DNA of 64,000 bases, taken from NCBI RefSeq assembly GCF_017912535.1, contig NZ_JAERQK010000001.1:310001-374000 (forward strand), in the 5' to 3' direction. The position numbers were made by a program, and so were the translations under genes. Shown here one piece after another: positions 7,390-16,004 of the stretch. The stretch is from Motiliproteus sediminis (GTDB lineage Bacteria; Pseudomonadota; Gammaproteobacteria; Pseudomonadales; Balneatricaceae). Within the stretch, counting starts at the first letter, position 1. Each line of letters starts with the position of its first letter. The notes under the pieces were generated by a model that had not been told where the DNA came from, did not search any database, and saw only the letters and a program-made list of their open reading frames with translations.

Positions 7390-8745
7390 TCAGGCGAACT
7401 GGTAGAACAGCGCTCCGGCAATGTAGCCCATCAGCGCCAGCGGGGTCATCACCTTCATGTACCAGAAGAAGTTGATCCGCTCCATGCCCATGGCTGCAAC
7501 ACCAGCGGCAGAGCCGATGATCAGGCAGCTGCCCCCGGTGCCCGCGGCGTAAGCCAGGAACTCCCACATGGCATGGTCGGTCGGGTAGACCGACATCTCA
7601 TACATACCCATGGCTGCGGCTACCAGCGGTACGTTGTCCACGATCGCCGACAGCAGGCCGATCAGGAAGATGATCAGATCGATATTGCCCACCGCTGCGT
7701 CAAGACCCGCAGCCAGCGATGCCAGCAGTCCAGTGGCCTGTAGCGCTGCAACGGCGAGCAGAATGCCGAGAAAGAACAGCACGCTGGCGGAGTCGATCTT
7801 CTTCAGCACGGTAACGATGTGCAGACCGGCATCGATTACTTCATCGCGCTGGTGCTTGTGCATCAGTTCACTGATGACCCACAGCACTGAAAGGCTGAGC
7901 AGCATGCCCATAAAGGGTGGCAGGTGGGTCAGGGTCTTGAAGATGGGGACGAACAGCAATCCACCCATGCCGACGCAGAAAATCAGGTTGCGTTGCGCTG
8001 TGGAGACCACGAAGCTGTTCTCGGCTTCTTCCGCTTCCGGTGTGGTGACATGCTTGCCGCGCAGGGTGAACGACAAGAACGCCAACGGTACCAGCAGGCA
8101 GATCAGGCTGGGAATGATCAGGCTGTGCATGATGTTGAGCGTGGTGATCTGGCCACCGATCCAGAGCATGGTAGTGGTAACGTCGCCGATGGGGGACCAG
8201 GCGCCGCCAGCATTGGCCGCGATCACGATAATGCCGGCGAAAAACAGCCGGTCTTTCTGCTCGGCAATCAGTTTGCGGATCAGCGAGATCATCACGATGG
8301 TGGTGGTCAGGTTGTCCAGCGCGGCCGACATGAAAAAGGCGATCAGGCCGATAGTCCACAGCAGCTTGACGGTGTTGGTACTGTTGATCCGGTCGGTGAT
8401 AATGGCAAAACCGCCGTAGGCGTCCACCAGCTCCACGATAGTCATGGCACCGAGCAGGAAGAACAGAATGCTGGAAATTTCGCCCAGAAACTCCAGCAGC
8501 TGATGATGCCCAACCCAGGTGATGGCTATTTCGCTAGCTTCTTTGCCCAGGTGTTGTTGGGTGAACCAGGCTGGCAGGGTTGACAGGTCAACCAGTGAGC
8601 CGGAGGCCAGAATATAGATAGTCCAGCAGAGAACGCCGGTCATGATCGCCGAGGCGGTCTTGTCTACGTGGATGTTGTGTTCGGTGACGATGGCGAGATA
8701 GCCGACAACGAACACCAGTGTGATCGCGATAAGTGCAAAGGACAC
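7390..8745 (-). CDS. nhaD: Na+/H+ antiporter NhaD
   Basis: Inner-membrane sodium/proton antiporter of the ion transporter superfamily, used for sodium extrusion and pH control in marine and haloalkaliphilic bacteria. The 451-residue protein is hydrophobic throughout, with about a dozen helices. Conserved NhaD stretches are visible: MSAALDNLTTTIVMISLIRK (around residues 140-160) and GGAWSPIGDVTTTMLWI (around 185-200), both with buried polar residues and TTT clusters thought to line the ion path; a second half contains AIVDNVPLVAAAMGMY. The start is GTG at 8745 with GAGGAAT 8 bases upstream. It is convergent with the SUMF1 gene (30-base gap) and lies 50 bases downstream of a small secreted protein on the same strand. 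Confidence 0.93.
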   Translation of the reverse strand: MSFALIAITLVFVVGYLAIVTEHNIHVDKTASAIMTGVLCWTIYILASGSLVDLSTLPAWFTQQHLGKEASEIAITWVGHHQLLEFLGEISSILFFLLGAMTIVELVDAYGGFAIITDRINSTNTVKLLWTIGLIAFFMSAALDNLTTTIVMISLIRKLIAEQKDRLFFAGIIVIAANAGGAWSPIGDVTTTMLWIGGQITTLNIMHSLIIPSLICLLVPLAFLSFTLRGKHVTTPEAEEAENSFVVSTAQRNLIFCVGMGGLLFVPIFKTLTHLPPFMGMLLSLSVLWVISELMHKHQRDEVIDAGLHIVTVLKKIDSASVLFFLGILLAVAALQATGLLASLAAGLDAAVGNIDLIIFLIGLLSAIVDNVPLVAAAMGMYEMSVYPTDHAMWEFLAYAAGTGGSCLIIGSAAGVAAMGMERINFFWYMKVMTPLALMGYIAGALFYQFA

Positions 8746-8795
8746 GGATTATTCCTCAATATAACGACTGACAAAGCGGGTGAACCCGCACGGTG

Positions 8796-9104
8796 TTACA
8801 GCCGCAGGTGAGGGGGCGCGCGAATAAATAGGCAGGTGTCGGAGCAGTCCGAATAGGGTTCAGGTTGCGCTGCCGCTGACCGGTTTGTCGATCGTGCCAC
8901 CGGAAGGAGGGGCGACGCAGCCAATAGTGGGGATTTTTCCTCGCCGTCGGCATCATTGCCGGCCGGTTTGGCGTCGCCGTCCAGCTGCTGCTGGTAGAGG
9001 TTGGCATCGATGCCGGCTACCGCACCGCTGACCGGCAGCATCAGACTCAGCAACAGTACCAGCAGCGTGGTCAGCAAAGAGCGGGTGAGTCGCGGTGTGG
9101 TCAT
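8796..9104 (-). CDS. Small secreted protein of unknown function upstream of nhaD
   Basis: A 102-residue protein I do not recognise. Residues 1-30 are a clear signal peptide (MTTPRLTRSL, then a leucine-rich core, then PVSGAVAG). The mature part is short, acidic then alanine-rich, and ends with a cysteine pair in YSDCSDTCLFIRAPPHLRL. The ATG at 9104 has GAGGT 7 bases upstream on the minus strand. Longer in-frame extensions to 9410 cross the divergent gene at 9235 and are not credible. It is 50 bases from nhaD and in the same direction, so the two may share a transcript; a small hairpin (GCGGG-TGAA-CCCGC, 8776-8789 region) sits in the gap. Periplasmic location is inferred; no function is assigned. 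Confidence 0.6.
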   Translation of the reverse strand: MTTPRLTRSLLTTLLVLLLSLMLPVSGAVAGIDANLYQQQLDGDAKPAGNDADGEEKSPLLAASPLLPVARSTNRSAAAQPEPYSDCSDTCLFIRAPPHLRL

Positions 9105-9234
9105 CGTCGTACCTCGGCGGGTGCATACCGGCGGCAAGTATGCCAAGTGCCGGCAGTTGGCCGCTATACTATGCTTCCCTTTGGTAAATTGCAGCAGTTC
9201 TTTGGTCTGAAACGGGTTACCAAAAACATCGCCT

Positions 9235-9606
9235 ATGAGCTTATCCTTGAGGTTAATCGCGACCCTGGTTGCCGTGCTGTGGGCCAGCTCACTGTCAGCC
9301 ACGCCGCCGCCGGGCCACCCCTCCGTCGACCAGGCGGCCAAAGTGCTGCGACTGCCGCAATCGGGCGATCCCCATGCTGTTGGTGTTGTCCGTGAGGCGC
9401 ACGACAGCAACAGTTATACCTATCTTGCGGTGGAGCTTCCTGGCGGGGAGATAGCCTGGTTGGCTGCCCCGCGGACTGAGGTGCCTGTCGGTAGCCGCAT
9501 CGCTTTTGGTGACGGCGCCTACCTCACCAATTTCTATAGTAAAAAACTGAAACGAACCTTCGCCGGAATCCTGTTTGTGCCGGGCATCAAGGTAGTGCCC
9601 GAATAA
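9235..9606 (+). CDS. NrfJ-like small periplasmic protein
   Basis: A 123-residue exported protein with a signal peptide at about 1-22 (core LIATLVAVLWASSL). The mature part has GHPSVDQAAKVL, YTYLAVELPGGEIAWLA, and SKKLKRTFAGILFV near the end. This pattern is that of small beta-barrel (OB-fold-like) proteins annotated as NrfJ-related, which often accompany c-type cytochromes. The original NrfJ lies in a nitrite reductase operon, but no nrf genes are visible here. The diheme cytochrome gene starts 131 bases downstream in the same direction, so a shared redox setting is plausible. Molecular function is unknown; the family call comes from recalled motif resemblance only. Confidence 0.55.
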   Translation: MSLSLRLIATLVAVLWASSLSATPPPGHPSVDQAAKVLRLPQSGDPHAVGVVREAHDSNSYTYLAVELPGGEIAWLAAPRTEVPVGSRIAFGDGAYLTNFYSKKLKRTFAGILFVPGIKVVPE

Positions 9607-9737
9607 GCGGCAGCAGAAGAGCGCGGCGGCGTGCGAGACCGCAAGTCGGAATGGCAGTCGGTGCGTCCTGATAGCAAATAAGAGTCAGATGTGCTTTTCT
9701 TTCAATTAGATATGCATAGATAGAGTAAGGGCTCCCC

Positions 9738-10628
9738 ATGATCCAATTGTTCACTCGCCGATGCTGGCTGATTTCTGTTTCTATGCTGTTCGGGCTGCTG
9801 CCCCTCTCGGTTGAAGCTAAAACGGCGGTAGAGCGTGGGCGTTATATCTTCGATCTGGCTGGCTGTCAGGGCTGTCACACCCGTGAAGAGGGTGAGCTGC
9901 TGGCCGGAGGGCGCGAGCTGGATACTCCCTTTGGGCGTTTTTATACCCCGAACATCACTCCGGACACGCAGACCGGTATTGGTAGCTGGAGCCGCACGCA
10001 GTTTGAGCAGGCGGTACGCAAGGGGCTGTCTCCCGAGGGCGAGCACTACTATCCGGTGTTTCCGTACACCTCCTATACCGCTATCAATGACCGTGATATT
10101 GACGATCTCTGGGCCTACCTGCAAACCGTGCCTGCAGTCAGTCGGGCCAATCAGGAGCATGAGCTACCCTGGCCGTTCCGTTGGCGTTTTCTGATGCTGT
10201 TCTGGAAGTGGTTGTTTTTCGATGAAGGTCCGCGGCCGGTCGAGAGCGGCAAAAGTGAAGAATATCAGCGCGGGGCCTATATCGCCCGTGCCCTGGGGCA
10301 TTGCGGTGAATGCCATACGCCGCGTGATTTTCTTGGGGCGATGCAGCTGGAGCTGGAGTTTGCCGGCACCTCCAGTGGTCCGGAGGGCGGCGTGATTCCC
10401 AATATCACCCCGGACCAGGAGACCGGTATTGGAAGGTGGTCTGAAGGTGATGTGGACTCTTTGCTGGTGATGGGGATGTTGCCCGATGCCGATTTTGTCG
10501 GTGCCGGTATGGGGGAGGTGGTCGACAACAGCACCGCCGCGCTGACCGACAGCGACCGCCAGGCCTTGATCCGGTTCCTGCGCGAAATACCGCCGGTGCG
10601 CCGCCGGGTGGGCGGCGAGCCCGACTGA
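9738..10628 (+). CDS. Diheme c-type cytochrome
   Basis: Periplasmic electron-transfer protein with two class I cytochrome c domains. Signal peptide at 1-27 (core SVSMLFGLLPLSV, ending VEAK). Haem sites are C43-Q-G-C46-H47 and C190-G-E-C193-H194. Each domain is followed by a near-identical NITPD-x-x-TGIG-x-W motif (about 73 and 218), as in the cytochrome subunits of membrane-bound alcohol and gluconate dehydrogenases. Here there is one fewer domain than in those three-haem subunits and no dehydrogenase gene nearby, so the electron donor is unknown. A segment rich in W and F (148-162) separates the domains. The gene ends 6 bases from the convergent slt stop. Confidence 0.85.
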   Translation: MIQLFTRRCWLISVSMLFGLLPLSVEAKTAVERGRYIFDLAGCQGCHTREEGELLAGGRELDTPFGRFYTPNITPDTQTGIGSWSRTQFEQAVRKGLSPEGEHYYPVFPYTSYTAINDRDIDDLWAYLQTVPAVSRANQEHELPWPFRWRFLMLFWKWLFFDEGPRPVESGKSEEYQRGAYIARALGHCGECHTPRDFLGAMQLELEFAGTSSGPEGGVIPNITPDQETGIGRWSEGDVDSLLVMGMLPDADFVGAGMGEVVDNSTAALTDSDRQALIRFLREIPPVRRRVGGEPD

Positions 10629-10634
10629 CGCGGT

Positions 10635-12587
10635 CTAGGTATCGCTTCCCGGTTGCAATGGCCGGGTCTCGTGGGGAAACATAAAGGTTTTCGGCAGCCC
10701 CAGCAGATCGCTGTAGATCAATGCGTAGCTGAGCACGTTCTGTACGTAATGGCGCGTTTCATCGAAGGGGATGGTTTCGATCCAGGCGTCAACGGACAGG
10801 TGCCCGCGATGCTCCAGCCACTGTTTCACCCGGTAGGGCCCTGCATTGTAAGCGGCTGATGCCAGGGCTCGTTGTTGGTCGAAGCGGCGGTGCATGGCCG
10901 CCAGATACGCACTACCGAGAGCCATGTTGAACTCGGGGTCGTGCAACTGGCTGCTGTTGCGATAGCGAAGTTTTTGTTGGCGAGCGGTCTGTTTGGCGGT
11001 AGCTGGCATCAGCTGCATCAGCCCCATGGCACCCGCGGGTGAGCGGGCGTCGGCCATGAATGCGCTCTCCTGGCGGATAATGGCCAGAATCCAGGGTGTA
11101 TCGATGCGGTGTTTCTTGGCCTGTTGCGCGGCTTGCTGGTTGTGCGCCAACGGGAAACGGAGCACCAGATCGTTCCAGCGCTTGGCTTCGATGGCCGCGC
11201 GAATACCCTGCGCGTACCAGCCCCAGGAACGTGCCAGCTGCGCCAGCTGGTAGTGTTGCTCCTCATTCAGGTTACGGGTGGCATGAAACCACTCCCGCCG
11301 GGCCTCGATCAGCTGCTGGTGGTGGAACAGCTCTCGCGCGCGCTGGATACCGGGAAGGGCGGCTAGCTGACTGAGCTGCTCTGCGCTGGCGGGTTCGCTG
11401 TCGTTGTTGAGGCTGTAACTGGCTCCCACCCGATCGGCGGCCAGAAAGCCGTAAAAGCTCCGACTGCGAGACAACTCTGTGAAAATCTGCTGCGCGCGTG
11501 TGCGCTGCTCTGGACTACCTTGGTCGAGCTGCCTGGCTTGCCAGTAGCGCCAGCGGTCGTTAAAGCGTGACGATGCCGGCAGGGCTTCGAGCAACGTGCC
11601 AACCTGCCCCCAGTCCTGTCGGAACAGGGCTTCGCGGATACGCCATTCCAGTAGTTCCAGCGAACGGTATTCCGGGTCGATTGCCGATGCCCAGTGGTGG
11701 GAACGGTCGTTATAGCTGCGCAGTAAACGCATGACTGCGCGCTCCTGAGTGCGTTTATAAGCGGGCTCATCCTGCAGCTGATGCTTTTCCAGCAGGCCCA
11801 GGTAAGCATCAGGGTCAACCCGGCTGAGTCGCTCCAGGGCGATCTTGCGTGTACGTGAAGGCAGCGACTGCAGGGTAGCCTTGTTCATGCGCAACAGTTT
11901 TTCCGGGCGGTGCTGAAGATCAAGCGCCTGTTCCATCATCTGCTTGCGTGCCGCGTCGGTGACGAAACGCTGGGTGTAGCGGGCCAGGGTGCGGTTGTTG
12001 TTGGCCAGCGCTAACCAGAACCGTTGCCAAGCAAAGTTGCTGTTGAACTGCTCAGACTTGAGCCAGGGTTCGAACACGGCGTCACAGGCGCTATGCTGGG
12101 AGCGCCCGACCACCCAGAGTTCTTCCAGCCCGTGATAGGCGGCGTTTTTGTCGCCGATGTTATAAAGCGCACGGCGATAAAGGCACTCCAGAGCCAGGTT
12201 GGCGATGTCGGCGTCGTAGCCGTCAACCAGTGTCTGCCACTGTTTGCGCTTGCCCAGATAAGCGAGCCAGTGGCGTTGAAGCAGGCGTGGGAGGGGGGTA
12301 TCGGCGTAGCGTTGTTGGAAGTCAGTCAGCGCCGGGCTGTCAAGTTGTGACAGCTCTCTCCGCCACTGGTTGTAGTCGAGATAAGGGTAGAGGACGTAAT
12401 CAGTCAGCTGCGCTTTAAGCGCCTCATAGCGCTCTGTATCCCGTTGTTCGAACGCCTCCCGGGCCTGCTGATAAAGTTGGCGCTGGGCATCGATTGACGG
12501 CGCGGGCCCGGCATGGAGGCTAAGCGGGAGCCAAGCGCTGGCGACAATTACACCGGCGAGGGCGCGGGTCAGTAAAAAATGACGCAT
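10635..12587 (-). CDS. slt: Soluble lytic murein transglycosylase
   Basis: Periplasmic exolytic transglycosylase that cuts the glycan strands of peptidoglycan with formation of 1,6-anhydromuramic acid. Length (650) matches Slt70. A signal peptide (residues 1-26, ending LSLHAGPA) is followed by a long alpha-helical superhelix (about 30-480) and a C-terminal goose-lysozyme-like domain. The catalytic glutamate lies in IRQESAFMADARSPAGAMG at about 505, and the domain includes GLMQLMPATA and the later ALASAAYNAGPYRVKQWL motif. The pair slt-uup in divergent arrangement followed by usp is also found in Pseudomonas. The 240 bases upstream carry a perfect 8-bp hairpin (12625-12648, CGAGGGTT/AACCCTCG) with no T run. 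Confidence 0.94.
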   Translation of the reverse strand: MRHFLLTRALAGVIVASAWLPLSLHAGPAPSIDAQRQLYQQAREAFEQRDTERYEALKAQLTDYVLYPYLDYNQWRRELSQLDSPALTDFQQRYADTPLPRLLQRHWLAYLGKRKQWQTLVDGYDADIANLALECLYRRALYNIGDKNAAYHGLEELWVVGRSQHSACDAVFEPWLKSEQFNSNFAWQRFWLALANNNRTLARYTQRFVTDAARKQMMEQALDLQHRPEKLLRMNKATLQSLPSRTRKIALERLSRVDPDAYLGLLEKHQLQDEPAYKRTQERAVMRLLRSYNDRSHHWASAIDPEYRSLELLEWRIREALFRQDWGQVGTLLEALPASSRFNDRWRYWQARQLDQGSPEQRTRAQQIFTELSRSRSFYGFLAADRVGASYSLNNDSEPASAEQLSQLAALPGIQRARELFHHQQLIEARREWFHATRNLNEEQHYQLAQLARSWGWYAQGIRAAIEAKRWNDLVLRFPLAHNQQAAQQAKKHRIDTPWILAIIRQESAFMADARSPAGAMGLMQLMPATAKQTARQQKLRYRNSSQLHDPEFNMALGSAYLAAMHRRFDQQRALASAAYNAGPYRVKQWLEHRGHLSVDAWIETIPFDETRHYVQNVLSYALIYSDLLGLPKTFMFPHETRPLQPGSDT

Positions 12588-12827
12588 GAAATCGACAACT
12601 GTTCCTGGGCTAAATCTGTCCCGACGAGGGTTTGTGATTCAACCCTCGGACGGTTTGCGGGTAAAATGGTTCCTTGCCTTGCGAAGGATGGTGACAGGTT
12701 TGAGGCTTTATTTCGATTGCCAATCACAAGTTTTTGTCCCTGTGTAGAGTAGGGCCTATCGCCGAGCGATGTGGCCAGCCCCTGAGCATCTTCTTGGAAA
12801 TATTCTTTTTTTACGGTTGATCTTTTA

Positions 12828-14735
12828 ATGGCGTTATTGCGACTGGAACAGGCGGCGTTGGCATTTGGCGAACATCCGCTACTCGATCATGTGGACTGGG
12901 TGGTGCAGCCGGGCGAGCGGATCGCTCTGATTGGCCGTAATGGCGCCGGCAAGTCGTCACTGATGCGTGTGGTGTCGGGTGAAATCCATCTTGATGGCGG
13001 CACTTTGTGGCGTAAAGAGGGTTTGCGCGTTGGTGTGCTGGAGCAGGAGCTGCCCGCTGCCGATGATCGCCGGGTGGAAGAGGTGGTGGCGAGTGGACTA
13101 GCCGATGTCCAGCAACTGCTGCAGCGTTACCATGAACTGGCTGCCAATGCGCACCAGCCGCAGGAGCTCAAGCGGTTGGAGCAGCTGCAGCACGAGATCG
13201 AAGCTGTAGACGGCTGGCATCTGGGCCAGCGGGTTGAGCGGGTTTTGAGCCGCCTGGGTCTGCGCGGAGAGGTGGCGATGAGCACCCTCTCCGGCGGTTG
13301 GCGCCGACGGGTGGCTCTGGCTCGCGCGCTGGTTTCCGATCCGGATATCCTGCTGTTGGACGAACCGACCAACCACCTCGATATTCCCACGATTCAATGG
13401 CTGGAACAGCAACTGCTGGAGTTCGCCGGTACGCTGCTGTTTGTGACTCACGACCGCTCGTTTCTGCAGCGTTTGGCCAACCGGATTCTGGAACTTGAGC
13501 GGGGCAAACTGTACAGCTGGAAGGGTGATTACCGCAGCTTTCTCGCCTACCGTGAACAGCGGATAGCAGACGAAGAGAAGCACAACGCGCTGTTCGACAA
13601 GCGACTGGCCGAGGAAGAGGTCTGGATCCGTCAGGGGATCAAAGCGCGTCGTACGCGTAATGAAGGCCGGGTGCGGGCATTGAAGGCTATGCGGGCTGAG
13701 CGTGCGGCCCGGCGGGAACAGCAGGGCAAGGCGAGCTTCGGTCTGGAGCAGGCCGGCCTGTCGGGCAAGTTGGTGACGGAAGTGGAGAACGCCAGCTACA
13801 GCTACGACGGCAAACCCCTGATCCGAGATTTCAGTACCCGGATTATCCGCGGCGACCGGATCGCGTTGCTCGGTCCCAACGGCGCTGGCAAGAGTACGCT
13901 GTTGAAACTGCTGCTGGGTCAACTTGAGCCTGCTCGCGGGAGCGTCAAAGTCGGCACCAATCTGGAGATCGCTTACTTTGACCAGCTGCGCGAACAGCTT
14001 GACCCCGGCAAAACTGTCATCGATATGGTGTCCGAAGGGCGGGAGTACATCGATCTCAACGGCCGCAAGCGACACGTTATCAGCTATCTGGGCGACTTTC
14101 TGTTCCCGCCGGAGCGTACCCGGGTGAAGGTCGGTGTGCTTTCCGGAGGTGAACGGAACCGGCTGATGTTGGCGCGCCTGTTCAGCAAGCCGGCCAACCT
14201 GCTGGTGCTGGACGAACCGACCAACGATCTGGACCTGGAAACCCTGGAACTGCTGGAAGAGATTCTATCCGAGTTCGACGGAACCTTGCTGCTGGTGAGC
14301 CATGACCGGGAGTTTGTCGACAATGTGGTGACCGCAACCTACGTGTTTGAAGGCGATGGCTGCGTCAGTGAGTTTGTCGGTGGTTTTGAGGACTGGGTGC
14401 GCCAGGGGGGCGGATTCGAGGCGCTTAAACCGGCGGCTCAGAAGAGCGAAGTCAGCAAGCCGGTTAGTGCCGTGTCGACACCGGGTACAGCCGCTGTGTC
14501 CAAAAAGGCCAAACTCAGTTACAAGCTGCAGCGTGAGCTGGACCTGTTACCGCAAACCATAGAGTCGCTGGAGGCTGAACTCGAGGCCTTGCATGAGGAA
14601 ACCGGCGATTCCGGCTTTTATCAGCGCCCCCATGAGCAGGTAGCTGAGCGGCTGGCGGCACTGCAGCGCTTGGAAGGCGAGCTCGAACAGGCGATGGAAC
14701 GCTGGGTCGAGCTCGAGGGGATGCAGGAGGGCTAA
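12828..14735 (+). CDS. uup: ABC-F ATPase Uup
   Basis: Cytoplasmic ABC-F protein with two ATPase modules and no membrane segments. Uup affects precise excision of transposons, branched DNA handling and ribosome function. Module 1: Walker A GRNGAGKSS (about 37-45), signature LSGGWRRR, Walker B LLLDEPTNHLD. A linker rich in R and E (about 255-310) follows. Module 2: Walker A GPNGAGKST (about 350), LSGGERNR and LVLDEPTNDLD. The last 80 residues form a charged coiled coil (LQRELDLLPQTIESLEAE) like the DNA-binding tail of E. coli Uup, which distinguishes it from EttA and YheS. Length (635) is normal. Start ATG at 12828 follows an AT-rich leader. Confidence 0.93.
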   Translation: MALLRLEQAALAFGEHPLLDHVDWVVQPGERIALIGRNGAGKSSLMRVVSGEIHLDGGTLWRKEGLRVGVLEQELPAADDRRVEEVVASGLADVQQLLQRYHELAANAHQPQELKRLEQLQHEIEAVDGWHLGQRVERVLSRLGLRGEVAMSTLSGGWRRRVALARALVSDPDILLLDEPTNHLDIPTIQWLEQQLLEFAGTLLFVTHDRSFLQRLANRILELERGKLYSWKGDYRSFLAYREQRIADEEKHNALFDKRLAEEEVWIRQGIKARRTRNEGRVRALKAMRAERAARREQQGKASFGLEQAGLSGKLVTEVENASYSYDGKPLIRDFSTRIIRGDRIALLGPNGAGKSTLLKLLLGQLEPARGSVKVGTNLEIAYFDQLREQLDPGKTVIDMVSEGREYIDLNGRKRHVISYLGDFLFPPERTRVKVGVLSGGERNRLMLARLFSKPANLLVLDEPTNDLDLETLELLEEILSEFDGTLLLVSHDREFVDNVVTATYVFEGDGCVSEFVGGFEDWVRQGGGFEALKPAAQKSEVSKPVSAVSTPGTAAVSKKAKLSYKLQRELDLLPQTIESLEAELEALHEETGDSGFYQRPHEQVAERLAALQRLEGELEQAMERWVELEGMQEG

Positions 14736-14742
14736 GGCCGGG

Positions 14743-15189
14743 TTAGTCTTCAGACTCCGGTTTATGCACTCTGACCGCCAGCACATCGCAGCTGGCGCCA
14801 TGCAGCACGCCGTTGGCGGTGGAACCGAGTAACAGGCTGAGGCCGTGGCGGCCGTGACTACCGACCACAATCAGGTCAATGCCATCTTGCTTGGCGATAC
14901 GATGGATCTCGGTTTCGGTGTGTCCCGAGACCACGTAGAGTTTTTCAACGCTGGCGTCGAGTTTGTCGGCGAAGCTGTTGAGGCGGTTCTGGGCGTGCTC
15001 GTCAAGCTGGTCTTGGATTGCCGACAGGTCCATCGGCACGTCACCACCATAGGCAAAACTGAGCGGTTCGATCACGTGGACCAGGGTCAGCTGCGCACCG
15101 TTACTGCGTGCCAGCTCCACCGCGCGGGTGGCAACCTGATCCGATTCTTCGGTCAGATCTACCGCAAGCAGAATATGACTGTAGCTCAT
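14743..15189 (-). CDS. Universal stress protein, UspA family
   Basis: A 148-residue single Usp domain. It begins SYSHILLAVDLTEES, the beta1 strand with the conserved aspartate, and ends with the ATP-binding loop GSHGRHGLSLLLGSTANGV (G-2X-G-9X-G-S/T pattern), so it is probably an ATP-binding type. The family helps survival in stress, often in anaerobiosis or energy limitation, but the molecular role is usually unknown. It is convergent with uup (7-base gap). Pseudomonas has a usp gene in the same place between uup and topA. Confidence 0.9.
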   Translation of the reverse strand: MSYSHILLAVDLTEESDQVATRAVELARSNGAQLTLVHVIEPLSFAYGGDVPMDLSAIQDQLDEHAQNRLNSFADKLDASVEKLYVVSGHTETEIHRIAKQDGIDLIVVGSHGRHGLSLLLGSTANGVLHGASCDVLAVRVHKPESED

Positions 15190-15278
15190 CGCTTTTTCCT
15201 CGTAAGATGCGTCTCTCCCCTTAACATAGCCGCTCTAACGCTAGGGTCAACTGAATTCTCGGAGGCACCGATCAGACC

Positions 15279-15779
15279 ATGAATTGGGCAATTATTGCAT
15301 TGGTTATCCTGGCTATTGTCGGTTCGATGATGTGGATGATGCCATCGCCACGGCAGCGGGCGCAGGCGATCTTCCGCCAGCAGGCGATGCGCGCCGGATT
15401 ACAAGTGCAGATGACCAAACTGCTGTTTCCCCGTGCAATAGGCGAGCACGCGCCGGAGGAGTTTCACTGTATCGCCTACCGGCAGGGGCGTAACGGACAC
15501 CAGGTTGATAAGCACTACCGCCCCTGGCATATCTTCCGTCTTAACGCCCATGCCAATCGCGGCCTGCCGGAGGGCTGGTGCTGGGGCAAGGGCGAAGAGG
15601 TATTAACCGAAACGCAGCTGGCACGCATTGCGTCACTTATCGACCGTTTGCCTGCGGATGTTTATTCGATCGAGTCAACACCGGTGGCGGTGTCGGTGTA
15701 CTGGAACGAAAACGGCACCCCGGATACGGTAGCGCTGATTATCCGCGAACTGCAGGCTCTGGCAGAGGAGCGAATCTGA
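15279..15779 (+). CDS. Conserved protein of unknown function with N-terminal membrane anchor
   Basis: 166 residues. One membrane segment at about 3-20 (AIIALVILAIVGSMMWMM) is followed by an arginine-rich stretch (SPRQRAQAIFRQQAMRAG), so the N-terminus is probably outside and the rest is in the cytoplasm. The soluble part has many W, Y and H residues (YRPWHIF, LPEGWCWGKG) and a C-terminal helix. I recognise it only by position: Pseudomonas has similar small genes between usp and topA. GGAGG lies 13 bases before the ATG, rather far. The DUF1653 gene starts 3 bases after its stop, so they form a two-gene operon. Confidence 0.72.
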   Translation: MNWAIIALVILAIVGSMMWMMPSPRQRAQAIFRQQAMRAGLQVQMTKLLFPRAIGEHAPEEFHCIAYRQGRNGHQVDKHYRPWHIFRLNAHANRGLPEGWCWGKGEEVLTETQLARIASLIDRLPADVYSIESTPVAVSVYWNENGTPDTVALIIRELQALAEERI

Positions 15780-15782
15780 GCG

Positions 15783-16004
15783 ATGACTATCCAGCCAGGG
15801 CTGTATCGCCACTACAAGGGCAATGATTATGAAGTGCTTGGCGTTGCCCGCCACTCTGAAACCGAAGAGCCGCTGGTCGTTTACCGTGCGCTTTATGGTG
15901 AACGCGGATTATGGGTACGGCCGCTGGCGATGTTTGCCGAGACGTTGATCCTGGATGGTAAATTGGTCCGGCGATTTGCACCCGCGGACGCCGGCAGTGA
16001 TTAA
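15783..16004 (+). CDS. DUF1653 family protein
   Basis: A 73-residue protein that is nearly all one DUF1653 domain: GLYRHYKGNDYEVLGVARHS at the start, then EPLVVYRALYGERGLWVRP and FAETLILDG. These small all-beta cytoplasmic proteins have no established function. Its stop codon shares three bases with the stop of the convergent gene at 16001 (the tetramer TTAA serves both), so there is no room for a terminator between them. Confidence 0.88.
   Translation: MTIQPGLYRHYKGNDYEVLGVARHSETEEPLVVYRALYGERGLWVRPLAMFAETLILDGKLVRRFAPADAGSD

Noticed and set aside
7610-8419. 269-codon open frame opposite nhaD
   Set aside because: Rich in S, R, M and T with no domain, inside a clear transporter gene on the other strand.
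13098-14075. 325-codon open frame opposite uup
   Set aside because: No motif; fully covered by the two ATPase modules on the plus strand.
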